64,000 nucleotides of DNA from Pontederia crassipes (taxonomy: Eukaryota > Streptophyta > Magnoliopsida > Commelinales > Pontederiaceae). The stretch is from NCBI GenBank assembly GCA_030549335.1, contig JAUKPH010000022.1, positions 4,079,001-4,143,000 of the forward strand, in the 5' to 3' direction. The notes under the pieces were generated by a model that was not told the origin of the DNA, made no database searches, and saw nothing but the letters and a program-made list of their open reading frames with translations. Below are positions 23,086 to 35,749 of this stretch, piece after piece. Within the stretch, counting starts at the first letter, position 1. Each line of letters opens with the position of its first letter. The position numbers and the translations under genes were made by a program.

Positions 23086-24474
23086 TTCCTAGCATTCCCT
23101 TAAGATAGTGTAACACTCTATAAGCTGCTTGCAAATGAACTTCCTTCGGATTATGCATAAATTGACTAATCAAATTCAATGCATATGCAATATCTGGCCT
23201 TGTATGAGATAAGTAAATAAGTTTTCCCACAAGGCGTTGATACATTTCTTTATCTACTGCAACATCTTCATCTGCTGTCCCAAGTTTAAAATTAGGTTCC
23301 ATGGGGGTACTTGCTGGTTTGCATGTTGTTTTACCAGTTCCTTTGAGAAGATCTGTGATATACTTTTGTTGAGAGATAAAAATTCTCTTCTTGAAGTGAG
23401 CAACTTCCATTTCGAGAAAATATTTCAACCTCCCCAATGCCTTAATCTCAAACTCTTTAGCCAAGTATTGACTCAAAGCTTCTTGTTCCTTGATATCATT
23501 TCCTGTAACAATTATGTCATCAACATACACCAAGAGAATTGTAACATTTCCTGAAGAGTGCTTAATAAATAACGTGTGATCCCCTTGACTTTGTTTGTAT
23601 TCCATGGCTAGCATAACTCTTGCAAACCGTTTAAACCATGCTCGTGGTGATTGTTTAAGGCCATACAATGCCTTTTTCAGCTTATAAACAGTTTGTGCAG
23701 CCAAATTCCTTTTATATCCTGGTGGAACCTCCATATAGATCTCTTCTTCTAACTCCCTATGTAAAAAGGCATTCTTGACATCAAATTGATGCAACTCCCA
23801 ACCACAATTAGTAGCTACTGATAGCAACACTCTAACTGTATTCATCTTTGCAACTAGAACAAATGTCTCTACATAATCAATTTCATATGTTTACGCATAC
23901 CCCTTAGCTACCAACCTTGCCTTGTATCTTTCAATTGATCCATCAACTCTATATTTCACTGTATATAATCACTTGCAACCTACTGTCTTTTTTCCTTTGG
24001 GTAGCTTCACTAACTCCCATGTCTTGTTCTTTTCTAATGCCTCCATCTTTACATTCATAGCTTGTTTCCATTTTTCATTGGATAAAGCCTCAGATAAAGT
24101 AGTAGGTAGGATTATAACATTTAGGCTTACAAGAAACGCTCTTGTGTTGGAGAGAAATTCTTAAATGATAAGAAGTTTGCAAGAGGGTACACTAGCTACT
24201 TTGTGCATTTTCTTGTTCCTTTTCTAATAGCAATTGGAAGGTCTTGTTCGAGATTGCCAACATAAGGTTCAGATTCTTGCACTGTTGGTTCAAAAGTGTG
24301 TACCTCATTCAAAGAATTCGAGTTGGACTCTTGGATCTGCATAGGTTTAGGAACATTTGCATTCCTTCTTGTGTACACCTTGTCGAATATCACATTATTA
24401 GGGTTAGAATTGGCTTCTATATGTTTCAGTCACATATTCATGCACATGGGTTTCAACAATTGGTTCAACCCCAA

Positions 24475-24602
24475 CAATAACAACAACAACAAAGCCTTAT
24501 CCCACTAGGTGGGGTCGGCTACATAGATCATACGACGCCATATTCCTTGATCCATGTTCATAAGATTCGACAGGGTTTTACGCTGGCTGTCGGGGCCTAA
24601 CA
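24475..24602 (-). mobile_element. Au-type SINE, minus orientation, inside the copia
   Basis: The reverse complement matches the Au SINE body and ends in the GTTGTTG tail (AACAACAACAAAG on the plus strand). A 9-bp direct repeat CAACCCCAA occurs at 24466-24474 and 24603-24611. It lacks the 5'-most box seen in the copy at 21205. Confidence 0.8.
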
Positions 24603-27600
24603 CAACCCCAAGTTCAGAAGGATTCTTAGGCATCTTATTAGAACACAAAGGAGGTACACGTGTGGAATTTGGTATTTCAGATAAAAGAATTGAGAACAAA
24701 TCAAACAAGGAATCTTCCTTATCTTCTATATTGGAATTCTCCCCCTGAAGATGAGGATTAGGAAGTAAGGCTTTTGTTCATTGAATGTGACATCCATTGA
24801 GATATAGAATTATTTTTATGGAGGATGATAACATTTGTAACCTTTTTGAGTTAAAGAGTAACCCACAAAAATACATTTGAGAGCCCTTGGGTCTAACTTT
24901 CCTCTATTGTGACTATGAACATGAGCAAATGACACACATCCAAAAATTTTGGGAACCAGATTGTTTGTAGTGCTCACATCAGGATAGAATGTTCATAGCA
25001 TATCCATAGGGCTCTTAAAATTTAAGACTCTTGAAGGCAAACGATTTATAAAATAGGCGAATGTAAGAATTGCTTCTCCCCAAAACATCTTAGGAACATG
25101 ATTCTAAAACAATAAAGCTCTGGTCTTCTCAAGGAGATCTCTATTTTTCCTCTCTGCTATCCCATTTTGTTGTGGAGTATTAATACAAGAGGACTTATGT
25201 ATTATCCCTTCTTTCTGAAAATATGGAGTAAGAAATTGGTTAAATTAGTCTCTTGCATTGTTAGACCTAATCTTTTTATTTTAACACCAAACTGATTGTT
25301 GATCATAGAACAAAACCTTGGGAACACAACACTAAGATCATATTTTTGTTTAAGCAAAAAAATCTAGGTAACACGAGTGCAATCATCAACAAAAGAGAAA
25401 CCACGTGCCCCAGAAACTAGAAATAGGAGATGGTCCCATATGTTTGTATGAATGAGATAAAAAGGAACATAACTTCTTTTATTGTTGATTGGAAAAGAGA
25501 TACGCTTGTGTTTAGCAAGTTCACACACCTCACAATGAAAGCTTTCAACATCTAAATTCTTAAATAAAGAAGGAAATAGAACTTTAATAACCCTAAAGGA
25601 TGGATGTCCAAGTCGACAATGATGAAGTAAAACTTGTGGATAATTTTGGAACATGAAGAACATTTCTTAGAATTATTGATGGGCTAATTTTGACATCTCC
25701 AAATCCGGCTACAATAGTCAAGTATCCATCAGCAATAGCTATTTTTCTATTGCTTGGGCAAAGGGTATAGGTTGAGAAAATATTGGAGAAATGAGTCATG
25801 TGATCAGTAGCTCTTGAATTCATTATCCAGGAGTTGGTAAAGGTTGTACCTGAAGAAGTTAATCCAATGGAAGATGGAAGTGCACCTGAATGCACCAAAG
25901 AACAAGTACCTTCAGATTTTTCAAATTCTCCAAGATTATTAATCAGTGATCTCAACCTATCAATCTCATCTTAATTGAAACCATTTGGCTCTTGTGGTAG
26001 TGGTTTCGATGCATTTTGTGTTCCTATGGAAATATAGGTTTGCCCATCTAACATGTAAGAGGCACGAATATTCTGCAATGCTTTAGATTGTTGAATTTGG
26101 ATTGCTCTTCTAATTGAATTACTGTAGTAAATTCCTAGAGCTTGGACATCTTGAATGACAATATGTAGATAAACAATCCTTTCGAGAATGCAAGGATTAC
26201 TGCTTGGCAATGAAGGGCACAAGTTTCAAAGGCTAGAAACAAGAATCTCATAAGAAAATTGTAGCAAAAATCTCTATTATTTTATGTCAATTCAATCACT
26301 TATATACAAGACTTGAACCTTTAAACATATTAGGAAAGATGAAATCTAGAAGGCTGGAATCAAATCCCATAATTATGGGGCAGCCTGCTAGGAATAGGAA
26401 AGCTCCCTATGTGCTCCTATTTCTAATAAATACAATATATTGACAAAAGGAAAACTTCCTAAAATAAAATAGATCCTGCATGATCTTGCATATGATTTCT
26501 CACATATTTCTTTCACTTAAAGTGAAAACACATGTTTCTTTAGAAAGGTTTGAGAATTAAAATCTATGCAAGTACATTACCCTTCATATCAGCTGCCCTG
26601 GTAACAGACTTGGACTCTTCATTTGCATCCTGCAGGTTAACAGAATTTTAGTGTACAGAGTAACCCAAAACATAAAGAAAAAAAGATGCCAACCAAGACA
26701 GGATACAGGATTCCAAGGTGACTTCTGCATAATTTCAGTTGCTATCTATCATCATAAGAATCAAAATTTATTGTAAGCTATGTAATAGAAGATATAAGAT
26801 CTGGCATCAAACACAATTAACAACTCCATCTAAATTTGTCTGGTTCGGAATAGTAGATTTCATACCTGAAGCTTCTTGAGCAGATCGGATAGCTTCTGAA
26901 TATCTTTTTCTATAACTCGAACCTAAGGAAGATAACATTAGTAATCCAACTATTCAACCAGTAAGTTAATAACTAAAGAGGCCAAAAAAGAAAAAAAAAG
27001 AAAGAAAGAACAATTTGAGTGAGTAAACACAGAAAATCAAATCAGTTTCTCATTTGTACATTGCTCAATTTTTTCCATTGTTTTCTTTAAAACATTAATA
27101 TATAGGCACCTGTTTGTGGAAATCTTCCAAACCCAATTCAGTTGAATTCAAATGCGACTGTCCCATCTCTATATCTCCTAGTCCGGAGCCTTCATCTCGA
27201 GCAAGCTCGAACGATTGCTAACACAGTGGCCATCAATAAATTAGCTACTTCGTGATTGTGAGCGAAAAGAGGAAATAAGACAAATATATAAAGAGCCAAA
27301 AGCTACGACGTATTACACAGGAACACGCATTTTTTTCATTTAATTTCTTCTGTGTTGAAAAATCCAGACAATCAGATACTTTAACTCTCCAAAATCAAAG
27401 CCAACTTTTGCCTAAAACACATAGAATCATACCATCATAAGGTAAAACGATGCTTAAAACGGCAGGAACCCAAATTGAGAAATACTTCTTTTCAGAATAA
27501 AACAAGTCTTGTGTCAGAGCAGTCGCTCACAATTTCAAGCATCAGAACAAAAATTTCTCTTTTACGACGAAAACGGTAGACTCAAATCCAACTTAACACG

Positions 27601-27634
27601 GAAGTTTCGGGATTACCGATAGAGGGTTGTTCAT

Positions 27635-28035
27635 CTTGCAAGGAGCAAATCGAACAACAAAGAGCCGCCCGGAGCACCGAAATCGCAGCAGGAGGGGTCG
27701 TCAACTCGAAATGGTTATCCAGGTAGCAAGAAGAAGCCCAAATCCATTCACTAGAAGGCTTCATTAGGACTTGGTCCCGGTCGCAGACGATTCTGGAGAC
27801 CAAAACCGAGTCTTCTTCTAGGGTTTGCAAGTTCCACAAGCAAAACAGAGGAAGAACGGAAGGAAGACGAATGACGAGGAAAACGCCCGGCAGAGTTTTT
27901 TTCTTCTAATGTTTCTTTTTAAATGCATAAGAATAAACAATAACAATAAATCATACATTTTAAACAAAGCATCATGTATTTTTTATTGATGAAAATTTAA
28001 ATGGATTTTTATATTCGTAATACTTTTCTTAAGTG
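27635..28035 (-). promoter_or_regulatory. 5' flank of the syntaxin gene
   Basis: Sequence immediately upstream of the ATG (27632-27634) on the minus strand. It is GC-richer to about 27895, as a 5' UTR might be, then AT-rich. No TATA box or element is convincing enough to name. Confidence 0.35.
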
Positions 28036-28036
28036 C

Positions 28037-28067
<31 letters not shown>

Positions 28068-28068
28068 G
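28036..28068. repeat. (AAT)n microsatellite
   Basis: About eleven uninterrupted trinucleotide copies. Confidence 0.9.
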
Positions 28069-29520
28069 TTCAAAAAGAAAGTACCAAATAATTTTTTAAT
28101 GATAAACATTCAACTCTAGCCAATGAGAGTATGACACGTTAGCATGTGAGCTGCATGAATTATCTCGCCTATACATGGAAACTGAGTCTAATTAATCATA
28201 ATTTGCATGGTTAGTTAGGTAGGTAATGACGTGGTTTTGATTTATAAACTGAATCTTCCATTTAGAAGTTTAGATTACGTGACCGACTAAGCATGTGTGC
28301 AACTTAATTAATATGTATATATATTATGTATCCATTTCTTTTTATCGTCCTTAAGAATATTCACAGATAATAAAATGTTAAGAATGAATTCAAATAGGTG
28401 ATTAGTTTTTTTTCTTCCTTCAACCTTTTTCTTCTTGGAATTAACGAGGTGGACGCTGCTTCCTATATTGGCACCGTGTGTTCAAGATTTGACGAGCATG
28501 GTTCACTCGCGATTCAAATGGGATAGGAAACAAACCGTGGCTCAGACGGTTCTGACCCTTGGACGACGCCGCCGCTGCCGCTCACCGCTAGTGACATTTC
28601 TGTTCCTACACAAGACAAGACCGAATGAACATTCCTGTCCCTGACGCCTTCAACGACTAGGCCGCCGCTGTCCTCGACGCCTCAATGACAAGGCCACTGC
28701 CACCCTCAGACAATCTTGACATCTCAATGACAAAGCCGCTGCTCAACGGTCTCCACCAATGTTGTCAAGTTCTAGAGTTTAAATAAATTTATCTTTTCTC
28801 CGATAAATTAGTATTGTATAATCGACTCGTAAATTCGTAAAGTCTATGTACCAAATAAGTTTAAATATTTAAATAATTCTATACAATTATGAACCATATA
28901 TATGATGCATAAATTAGAAATAACTAATGTATTTTACTAAAATAAAATAAATATGAAAGTAATAAAAAAAATAAGTATTATACTAATAAATACTAACTAA
29001 CTTTCTATTATTGTGTTGATTGAGATAAAAAAAACTTATACAAAATTAAGTAAAATTATTACACTATATTTTTTTTAATAATTTCATTCTAATCACAAAT
29101 ACATTAATAAATAGAACAATTAAGATTTTATAACTTTTTTATTGTGCAAAATAAATAATTGTACTAATTGTAGAAAATTGTAAGCTCGTATTCGTATAGA
29201 CTCTATAAGAGTTTACAAGAGTCTACAAAATTGTTTAAATTAATTTTTATGTAAAATCTAAGAGTCTAGATTATTTCAAAGTTTATGTCGATTTAATTCG
29301 TTTTACTTACTTAAGAGTTTAAGAGTTTGGCTCGAGAGTTTAACGTACGTCCTCAAAGTTACTCAATGCCGCCACCCTTGACGATCTTGATGCCCTCAAA
29401 GTTCATCATCTTTGTGCGTCACTGGCCTCAACATTCCTCATCGCTGCAATAGGGTGGCGAAGTCGAGGGAGGGTGAGGTTTGGGGGATTTCGGTGAGGGG
29501 CGAAATCACACACTACTGTT
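28069..29520. other. Gene-free spacer
   Basis: Mostly AT-rich. Two GC-richer islands (28430-28760 and 29340-29520) repeat words such as GCCGCTG and CCTCAATGACAAGGCC but show no domain. A 69-codon frame at 28435-28644 is arginine- and leucine-rich and not recognisable. Confidence 0.4.
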
Positions 29521-29889
29521 CAGGGATGGAGATATGTTTTGAATCCCCGCCCTGCCCAATTTTTTTTTACACCTTATAATGATATGAAAGTCTCACATAT
29601 AATTTAAAATAATACTTAATTTGGCCCCCCAATGAATGGACATTAAATATATATGTTTCCTTTTATATTTATCTTCTTATAATTATAGTTATAAATCACA
29701 TAATTACTTATAATATATATATCTAAAATTTCCATTTTGAATCTTCTAATTGACACTAATAAAATTTATTATCAAATATTGTAAAAATAGGCATATATCC
29801 TATATAATTATTAATAATAAATTTTATATTGCCCCCCTCCCTCCACCCCCCCCCCCCCCCTCTAATATTTTGGGCTGGCTCCGTCCCTG
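29521..29889. mobile_element. hAT-like MITE (CAGGGAYGGAG ends)
   Basis: Left end CAGGGATGGAGATATG and right end, in reverse, CAGGGACGGAGCCAGCCC match the CAGGG(G/A)CGGAGCC termini common in plant hAT MITEs. Flanking octamers CTACTGTT and CGACTGAT agree at 6 of 8 positions. A C-run (29846-29860) lies inside the right end. It is non-coding. Confidence 0.65.
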
Positions 29890-29923
29890 CGACTGATCAT
29901 CATGTGATCTCACCGCCACCTAT

Positions 29924-30003
29924 CCACCTCTGTTGCTGCTGATCCAACTCTGTCGCTGTCGATCCACCTTTGCTGCTGTTGATCCAACTCCGCCATCGCA
30001 AAT
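29924..30003 (+). repeat. 20-bp tandem repeat, four units
   Basis: CCACCTCTGTTGCTGCTGAT repeats at 29924, 29944, 29964 and 29984 with a few substitutions each. Confidence 0.85.
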
Positions 30004-31472
30004 CATCATCAGATCTCGCCATTGAGATCTGCCCTTGACGAGGGTTGCCATCCTCGTTGCGAGCTGAAGTAGAAGAGTGAAGATGAGTCTAGTCGCTCGG
30101 GTTTTTTCCTTCTGAGCCGCGAGTTTTTTTCTTTTTGTCTCACTCGAGCCGTGCATGAACCATGCTCTTGATCGTGTCCAGAAGGAGCATCCACCCCACT
30201 AAACCATTAAACCCTCTTTTCTTTGAGTCCTTCAACTTTTCTCTTGGTGCCATTTGGTTTCTCTAATTTTAGTTCATAACTATTTTGATCCTCTGTCTAT
30301 ATATTTTTGTAAGATTAGTTCTCTTCATTTATGATAGTCATTATCAAGATACCTGGTCATTATCAAGATAACATGACTACCACATCAATGTTGACATATG
30401 AGTAAACAAATTCATGCTGGCATTAAATTATTAAAAAATAGTGGCTGAAATGTTCATTTAAGTGTTGTGTTTAGAAATTTATTAATAAAGATACTTTGAG
30501 AGATGGGACAATACATATGATCAATTCAACCAAATATTTTGCAGTAGCTTTCACCTCAACTCATGTGATCTTATATGGGTTAAAAAAATATTATTTTGTC
30601 CATAACTTTAGAGAATATTCAATTTATTCATAAAGAGAGCCTTAACAAGCATGAAATAATAGTCACAATAAAATAATAGTCACATTCGTCCATGGCAAAC
30701 TATTATCCATGGCATTCACAGTCCCTTGACTTAAGAATATTGGGTGATTGATCCCCCTTTCCTATTTGAACCAAATGAGAAGTGACTTACTTATAATAAC
30801 AAATTCAAGACTGTCACACACCACTCCATCATTGCATAGGCTGGCTAGCTATCATCTCCTTCTAGACTCGCGATCGACCTCTCGACTCAGTAATCTTTCG
30901 AGTATTTCCGATTTGACCAAAATCATATATAGGAACTTAGAGTAAGAACGAATCCGCTGTACATAAAATCATACTTAGAATAGCTCTCGGAATTTTGTAG
31001 TGGATATGCAACTTGTTCGAAATCGATCAAGAAAAGGATTAGCCATCGATCTCATACCACTCTAATTTAGAGAGATATATCACATTCTCTCGCATCATAA
31101 TCTTTGTCAATTAAAATAAATCATAAATTTATAGATTCATCACAACTACGAGAAATCATCCTAAGGCTTGGCTCAAGTGAGAAACTCATGTTGGTGAGAG
31201 TGAAAAAAAAACTGAACTTCAACATATTTTAAAATCAAGCTAACTAGTATTTGTTGATAAAAAGTTAATGATAATGAAATGAGTAGAGTTAACCTCTAAG
31301 TTCTTCTCGTCATTATCTCCTTCCTTTATGGCCAATGGATTTGATTTCTTTTTTTTTTCTCTCTCTTTTATCTGGCTTTAAGTTGGTCAAATCAGACAAA
31401 TCTATGTATAATTCTCTCGATTTTCTAGGGCGGTCCTTTCCTAAACTATAAGGACTTATTGTGACAAATAAC
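30004..31472. other. Spacer, nothing recognised
   Basis: No gene, domain or element ends found. Short frames on both strands show no recognisable motif. Confidence 0.4.
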
Positions 31473-31488
31473 CAGGGATGGAACCATG

Positions 31489-31529
<41 letters not shown>
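31489..31529. repeat. (TA)n microsatellite
   Basis: About 20 dinucleotides, inside the outer hAT-like element. Confidence 0.95.
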
Positions 31530-31536
<7 letters not shown>

Positions 31537-31839
31537 GAAATAATAATAAGACTTTAGAATTAACATATAATTACAATAATTATTTTATTTAGATTAAAAT
31601 ATTTTTTATTCATCATGCATTTTTTCTTTTTACATTTATCATGTTAAAGGAAGATATATGAAAGTAACCTTTTTATGACAACTAATTAATTTGATTTTTA
31701 TATAAAGAAGTCAAAATTATTAGTACATATATTATATTTTTTGATAAATACACATAGTATACTATAATCTTTTATAAATATACACATATTTCTTGTCATT
31801 AATATAATGACACAAAATTAGGGGACCTTACCATATATT

Positions 31840-31947
<108 letters not shown>

Positions 31948-32131
31948 TTGTACATAATGTTTAAAAAAGTTAAGAGGGGCTTAGTTATGTCAAATTCATA
32001 AAATTAAGAGGTGCTTATCATATATTTTATATATGTAAATAATAATATATAATATTATATAACTAATATCCCAAAAAGTGGGGGGGGGGGGGGGGATGGC
32101 TCCCCTAACTATATGCTGGCTCTGTCTCTTC

Positions 32132-32981
32132 TAGGACTGAGCACGGGCCGGGTCGCCCGGCCCAGCCCGACCCGAAAAATCGGGAAAATAACCCGGCCCG
32201 GATTAGATCCGGGCCGAGACCCGATCTATTGACGGGAAAATTCGTCGGGTATCGGGTCAGGACCGGGTCTATAATGCAGATACCCGAATTGATATTACTT
32301 ACTATATAAATTCACTCTCTCCTCTCACCTCTCATTTCAATCTCTCTCTTTCTCTCTCCCACCTCTCTCTCCCCCTCTCTCTCCCCCCTCTCCCTCTCTC
32401 TCACGACGGCGACGGCGGCAGCACCGACGACTTCAGCGCCCTCTCCCTCTCTCTCCCTCTCTCTCTCACGACGGCGGCGACCCTCGATTTCGGCCGTCCT
32501 CTCCTCCCCTCTCTTGATTCTCTCTCTACTCCGATCGTCTGAGCGGCCAGATCGATCCGGCCGTCTAGCGGCCAGATCCGATCGCCTGGGGCCGGATCTG
32601 GCCACGCGGATCGGCCACTCGCGCGGTCGGATCGGCCACTGGCGGCCAGATCCGACAGTTGGATCCGCCAGGCAACCGGATGTGGCCGCATCAGTGACCG
32701 ATCCGGCCGGTCATCGACCGCTGGCGGCCATATCCGGCCGCCAGGCGCCGGATCTAGCAGCTATCGGCCGATCCGGCCGCCAGCGATCGGATCGGATCGG
32801 CGTGATTTCGGATTCTCGGATGCAAACTCAGTCTGATTCCCGGTCTACCGGTTCTGACCCGGTCCCAGACCCGGTCGGGTCCGGGTCCAGTACCGGGTCA
32901 AAAAATTTTCGACTCGGCAAAAGTCGGGCCAGGACCGGGTCCGCCTAGACCCGGACCCGGTCCCGAGTTTGCTATGCCCTA
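32132..32981. mobile_element. Inner hAT-like element with CT-rich / GGCC-rich interior
   Basis: Ends TAGGACTGAGCA and, in reverse, TAGGGCATAGCA are inverted and lie between perfect 8-bp duplications GTCTCTTC (32124-32131 and 32982-32989), the hAT target size. Subterminal sequence is rich in GGGCCGGG/GACCCGG words. The interior (about 32340-32790) holds CT-rich tracts, then repeated GGCCAGATCCGATC/GATCCGGCCG words. The overlapping frames of 96-144 codons here are Arg/Ser/Gly-rich repeat artefacts. Confidence 0.88.
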
Positions 32982-33108
32982 GTCTCTTCAAATAACTAAT
33001 AGAGGGATGATGGTAGAGTGGTGTAGGGAGTGATGTGTAATAAAAATGTATGGTGATATTAGAAATTTCATGTTTGAATAATAAATTATAAAAAATGTAT
33101 GGTGATAT

Positions 33109-33652
33109 TAGGGGTGTAATAAAAATCCGACCTACTTAAAAAATTTACCCGATTCGAAAAATTTAAAAATTAGGGGACCAAATATGATTTAGGACGTTTT
33201 GTATTAAAGAAAAATTGACCCACTTAAACTAGGGTCTCACACGAAAAATCGTAGAGGCCCGTGGAGCCCATATTTATTCATTATTTTTTGTTTATACAAT
33301 TAATTTATAAGTAATTATTTTTATTATTGGGATAATAGTTTTTTTATATAGTTTAATATGTTCCTATCACATTATTAAACTCTAATTTAATAGTTTTAAT
33401 ATGGTATCCTATATTTAGTAAATATATTAATTATAATTTTAATTTATTATATATTTTGAAAATATAATTTTATTAAAATAAAGATCCGAAAAAATCACCT
33501 AAAAATGTTGACCTACTAGCTAATGTTTTTTTTTCTTTTTTTCTAAATGATTTTATGGTGGCTTTTATAATTTAAAAAAGTTGACTTGAAAAATAATGGA
33601 TGATTTTTTTGAATTGAAACACTAGCCCGACTCGAACCACTTTCACCCTCTA
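33109..33652. mobile_element. hAT-like MITE (544 bp)
   Basis: Left end TAGGGGTGTAATAAAAATCC and right end, in reverse, TAGAGGGTGAAAGTGG are related. Flanking octamers GGTGATAT (33101-33108) and GGTGGTAT (33653-33660) agree at 7 of 8. The interior is AT-rich and non-coding. Confidence 0.65.
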
Positions 33653-33820
33653 GGTGGTATGACGGCAATTTTATTTATGAAAAAGTTATGTTTACCCTTT
33701 ATTGTATATTAAACTACTTATAATATTTAGTAACTAACAAATATTTATCATATAATTTTTTATCACATATTATTCTTTTTTATTAAATTTAATTCATTAT
33801 GATTTATTATCATAATTTCA

Positions 33821-33870
<50 letters not shown>

Positions 33871-33873
<3 letters not shown>

Positions 33874-34410
33874 CGGACCTACGTGGTCAAGTATGGGTTC
33901 AATTGACCTCATAATTTTTAGGTTATGTATATTATTAGGTATTTAAATAGTTATACAATATACTAATATTAGTTAACTATAAGTTAAAATTTTGAATCCA
34001 CCTAGATTTCTTTAAATTGTTGATAAAAATATCTTTGCATAACCAATTTTATTATTTTCTAACATAATCATGTATAAAAAAAATACTTCTTCTTTATGTT
34101 ATTTAATTCACTTTTAAAATAAATCACTATAAACAATTTTAAAATTGCCTTACATCATTGTTAACTATTTTATTGAAATAATAATTTATAAGTACATGGA
34201 ACCAAATGGCTATATTTAATTTTAGATGATATAATTAGCTAGATTAAAAGGATAATAATTAGTTATTTTAGATTTTTTTAAAAAAATTTAAATGGCTTGT
34301 AACCACTTATTTAGTCACTTTTAATTAATTGTATTTAATTGTGTTAGATTATTATAAAAAGTATAAAATAATTATAATTTGCACCCATTGTACCCGGATC
34401 CTAGGTCCGC

Positions 34411-34412
<2 letters not shown>
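33871..34412. mobile_element. Inverted-repeat element inserted in a (TA)n tract
   Basis: GAGCGGACCTACGTGG at the left is inverted at the right as GGGCGGACCTAGGATCC in reverse. (TA)n runs of 43-50 bp flank both sides (33821-33870 and 34413-34455), so the target duplication cannot be told from the repeat. It is non-coding; probably a hAT-type MITE. Confidence 0.55.
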
Positions 34413-34456
<44 letters not shown>

Positions 34457-35549
34457 CACTAATGAAGCATTTTTAATAAATAATATAATTAAGCTAGTAA
34501 AATTTATTTTAATATTTTTTTTATGTAAAGCACACGGGCCTCTCACCCATCCATGAATAATTTAATCCATTGCAAACATTCTATCTTATAAAAGCTCTCA
34601 ATTTTTTTTGTAATGAATCTCAAACGTGGGACTAAATTGTTATACATTTCATATATAGTTCAAAATAGTTAGAAAAGATAATAGATGACGAAAAAATTAT
34701 TAGAGAATATCGGATACATTTTTACATATTATTATGTATCATATTAAAAATATTATAATTGTACACATTTCATGATTTGTTTCTAGTTGTGTGATTGGTT
34801 TGTTACAATATCTTATAGTTAAATTAGTAATTATTTTATATTTCATAACTATGCCTTAAATACATATATATATCATGAAAATAAATTAACTTATATAAAA
34901 TTATATATAAAAATAATTAAAATTTTGTTCTTAAGAGAAAACACGTATGTGCTTTTCTCTTGAAGATGATGTAAATTGTGTTGTTGTCAAAGATACAATT
35001 TCAACTTCTATGACGTTATATTTATAGTTACAAATATAAAGCATATAAAAATAATTAAATCAGTGATTGTTTGATAACAAACTTTTGAAAATATCTTAAT
35101 ACATATTGGATAAGTACATCACATAAATAGTTTTAGGATATATGAATTATAAATATAATTTATTATTTATTTAATATTAACTATCATAATTAATATAAAT
35201 ATTGTGGCAATTTTTTACTTTGGTTATAACGCATGCAATCTTAATATAATTATTATTTAAACATATTTTAATTTTAATGTTTTCAACCATATCATATTTT
35301 TATTATTGCTAAAAATTTCATTTGCATATTTATTAAATAATTAAGCTACAATATAAATATTATTGAGATATGATAATAAAGAGTTATTGCGTAACTATAT
35401 TTATTATAATTCTGAAATTATATAGTCGATATCTTGTAGTTATCCTTTATAATTATTATAAGATATTATATATTTAACAAAATTATTTTGAACATTCATA
35501 TATTTTAATTAATTAAAAAATCTTATAAAATTATGGACATGCCATGCGC

Positions 35550-35749
<200 letters not shown>

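Larger units (their letters stand above)
22485..26222 (-). pseudogene. Copia protease, integrase, RT and RNase H remnants
   Basis: Read on the minus strand, an upstream piece (26222-25971) is unrecognised. A protease region (25955-25593) follows, where the usual DSG triad reads NSR in WIMNSRATDHMTHF, so the catalytic Asp is lost. Pre-integrase/integrase is next (FHCEVCELAKHKRISFP; 25663-25364, then decayed to 24800). Reverse transcriptase (23845-23090) has QFDVKNAFLH, YGLKQSPRAWFKRF and the catalytic LLVYVDDIIVTG intact. RNase H continues at 22955-22761 (DFAGSIVDRRSTLGY) and 22757-22485 (LYCDNKSAINIAHN, TKHIEIDRHFIKEK). The SINE at 23009-23085 separates RT from RNase H, and the other SINE lies between integrase and RT. 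Confidence 0.88.
22225..26502 (-). mobile_element. Ty1/copia element in syntaxin intron 4
   Basis: LTRs lie at 22225-22475 (3') and 26260-26502 (5'), both opening TGAGAAATCATATGC on the minus strand, with a polypurine tract (TTGAGGGGGAGTT) inside the 3' LTR. Most of gag and the primer site are missing or unrecognisable next to the 5' LTR. I found no matching target duplication. Two SINEs have landed inside it (23009-23085 and 24475-24602). It has the same orientation as the syntaxin gene. Confidence 0.85.
15344..27634 (-). pseudogene. SYP13: Plasma-membrane syntaxin (Qa-SNARE, SYP13 class), 13 exons, disabled
   Basis: Syntaxins of this class sit in the plasma membrane and pair with SNAP and VAMP proteins to fuse secretory vesicles. 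Exons, all GT-AG: 27617-27634, 27110-27217, 26866-26922, 26581-26629, 22048-22136, 21801-21874, 21664-21706, 21005-21065, 20851-20876, 20692-20768, 20367-20447, 15643-15708, 15344-15496. Phases agree throughout and total 902 bp, one short of 301 codons, about the family's usual 300 residues. The Habc part includes LEDFHKQ and ANEESKSVTRAADMK; exon 6 has RKKPGCGKGSSTDRTRTAQT. The SNARE motif spans exons 10-12 with its central Gln in LVEAQGEML. Exon 13 ends in a hydrophobic anchor (FIAIIILLIIVLVIVLAV). Exon 9 has a TAA and exon 10 lacks a base, so the SNARE motif and anchor would not be made. Exact orthology to SYP131 or SYP132 is not decided. Confidence 0.9.

Noticed and set aside
22220-26507. 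Target-site duplication for the intron-4 copia
   Set aside because: The flanks AAAAT and CATAT do not match, so none is claimed.
32312-32948. Arg/Ser-rich frames resembling SR proteins
   Set aside because: CT-rich and GGCC-rich filler inside a hAT element, with no RNA-binding domain.
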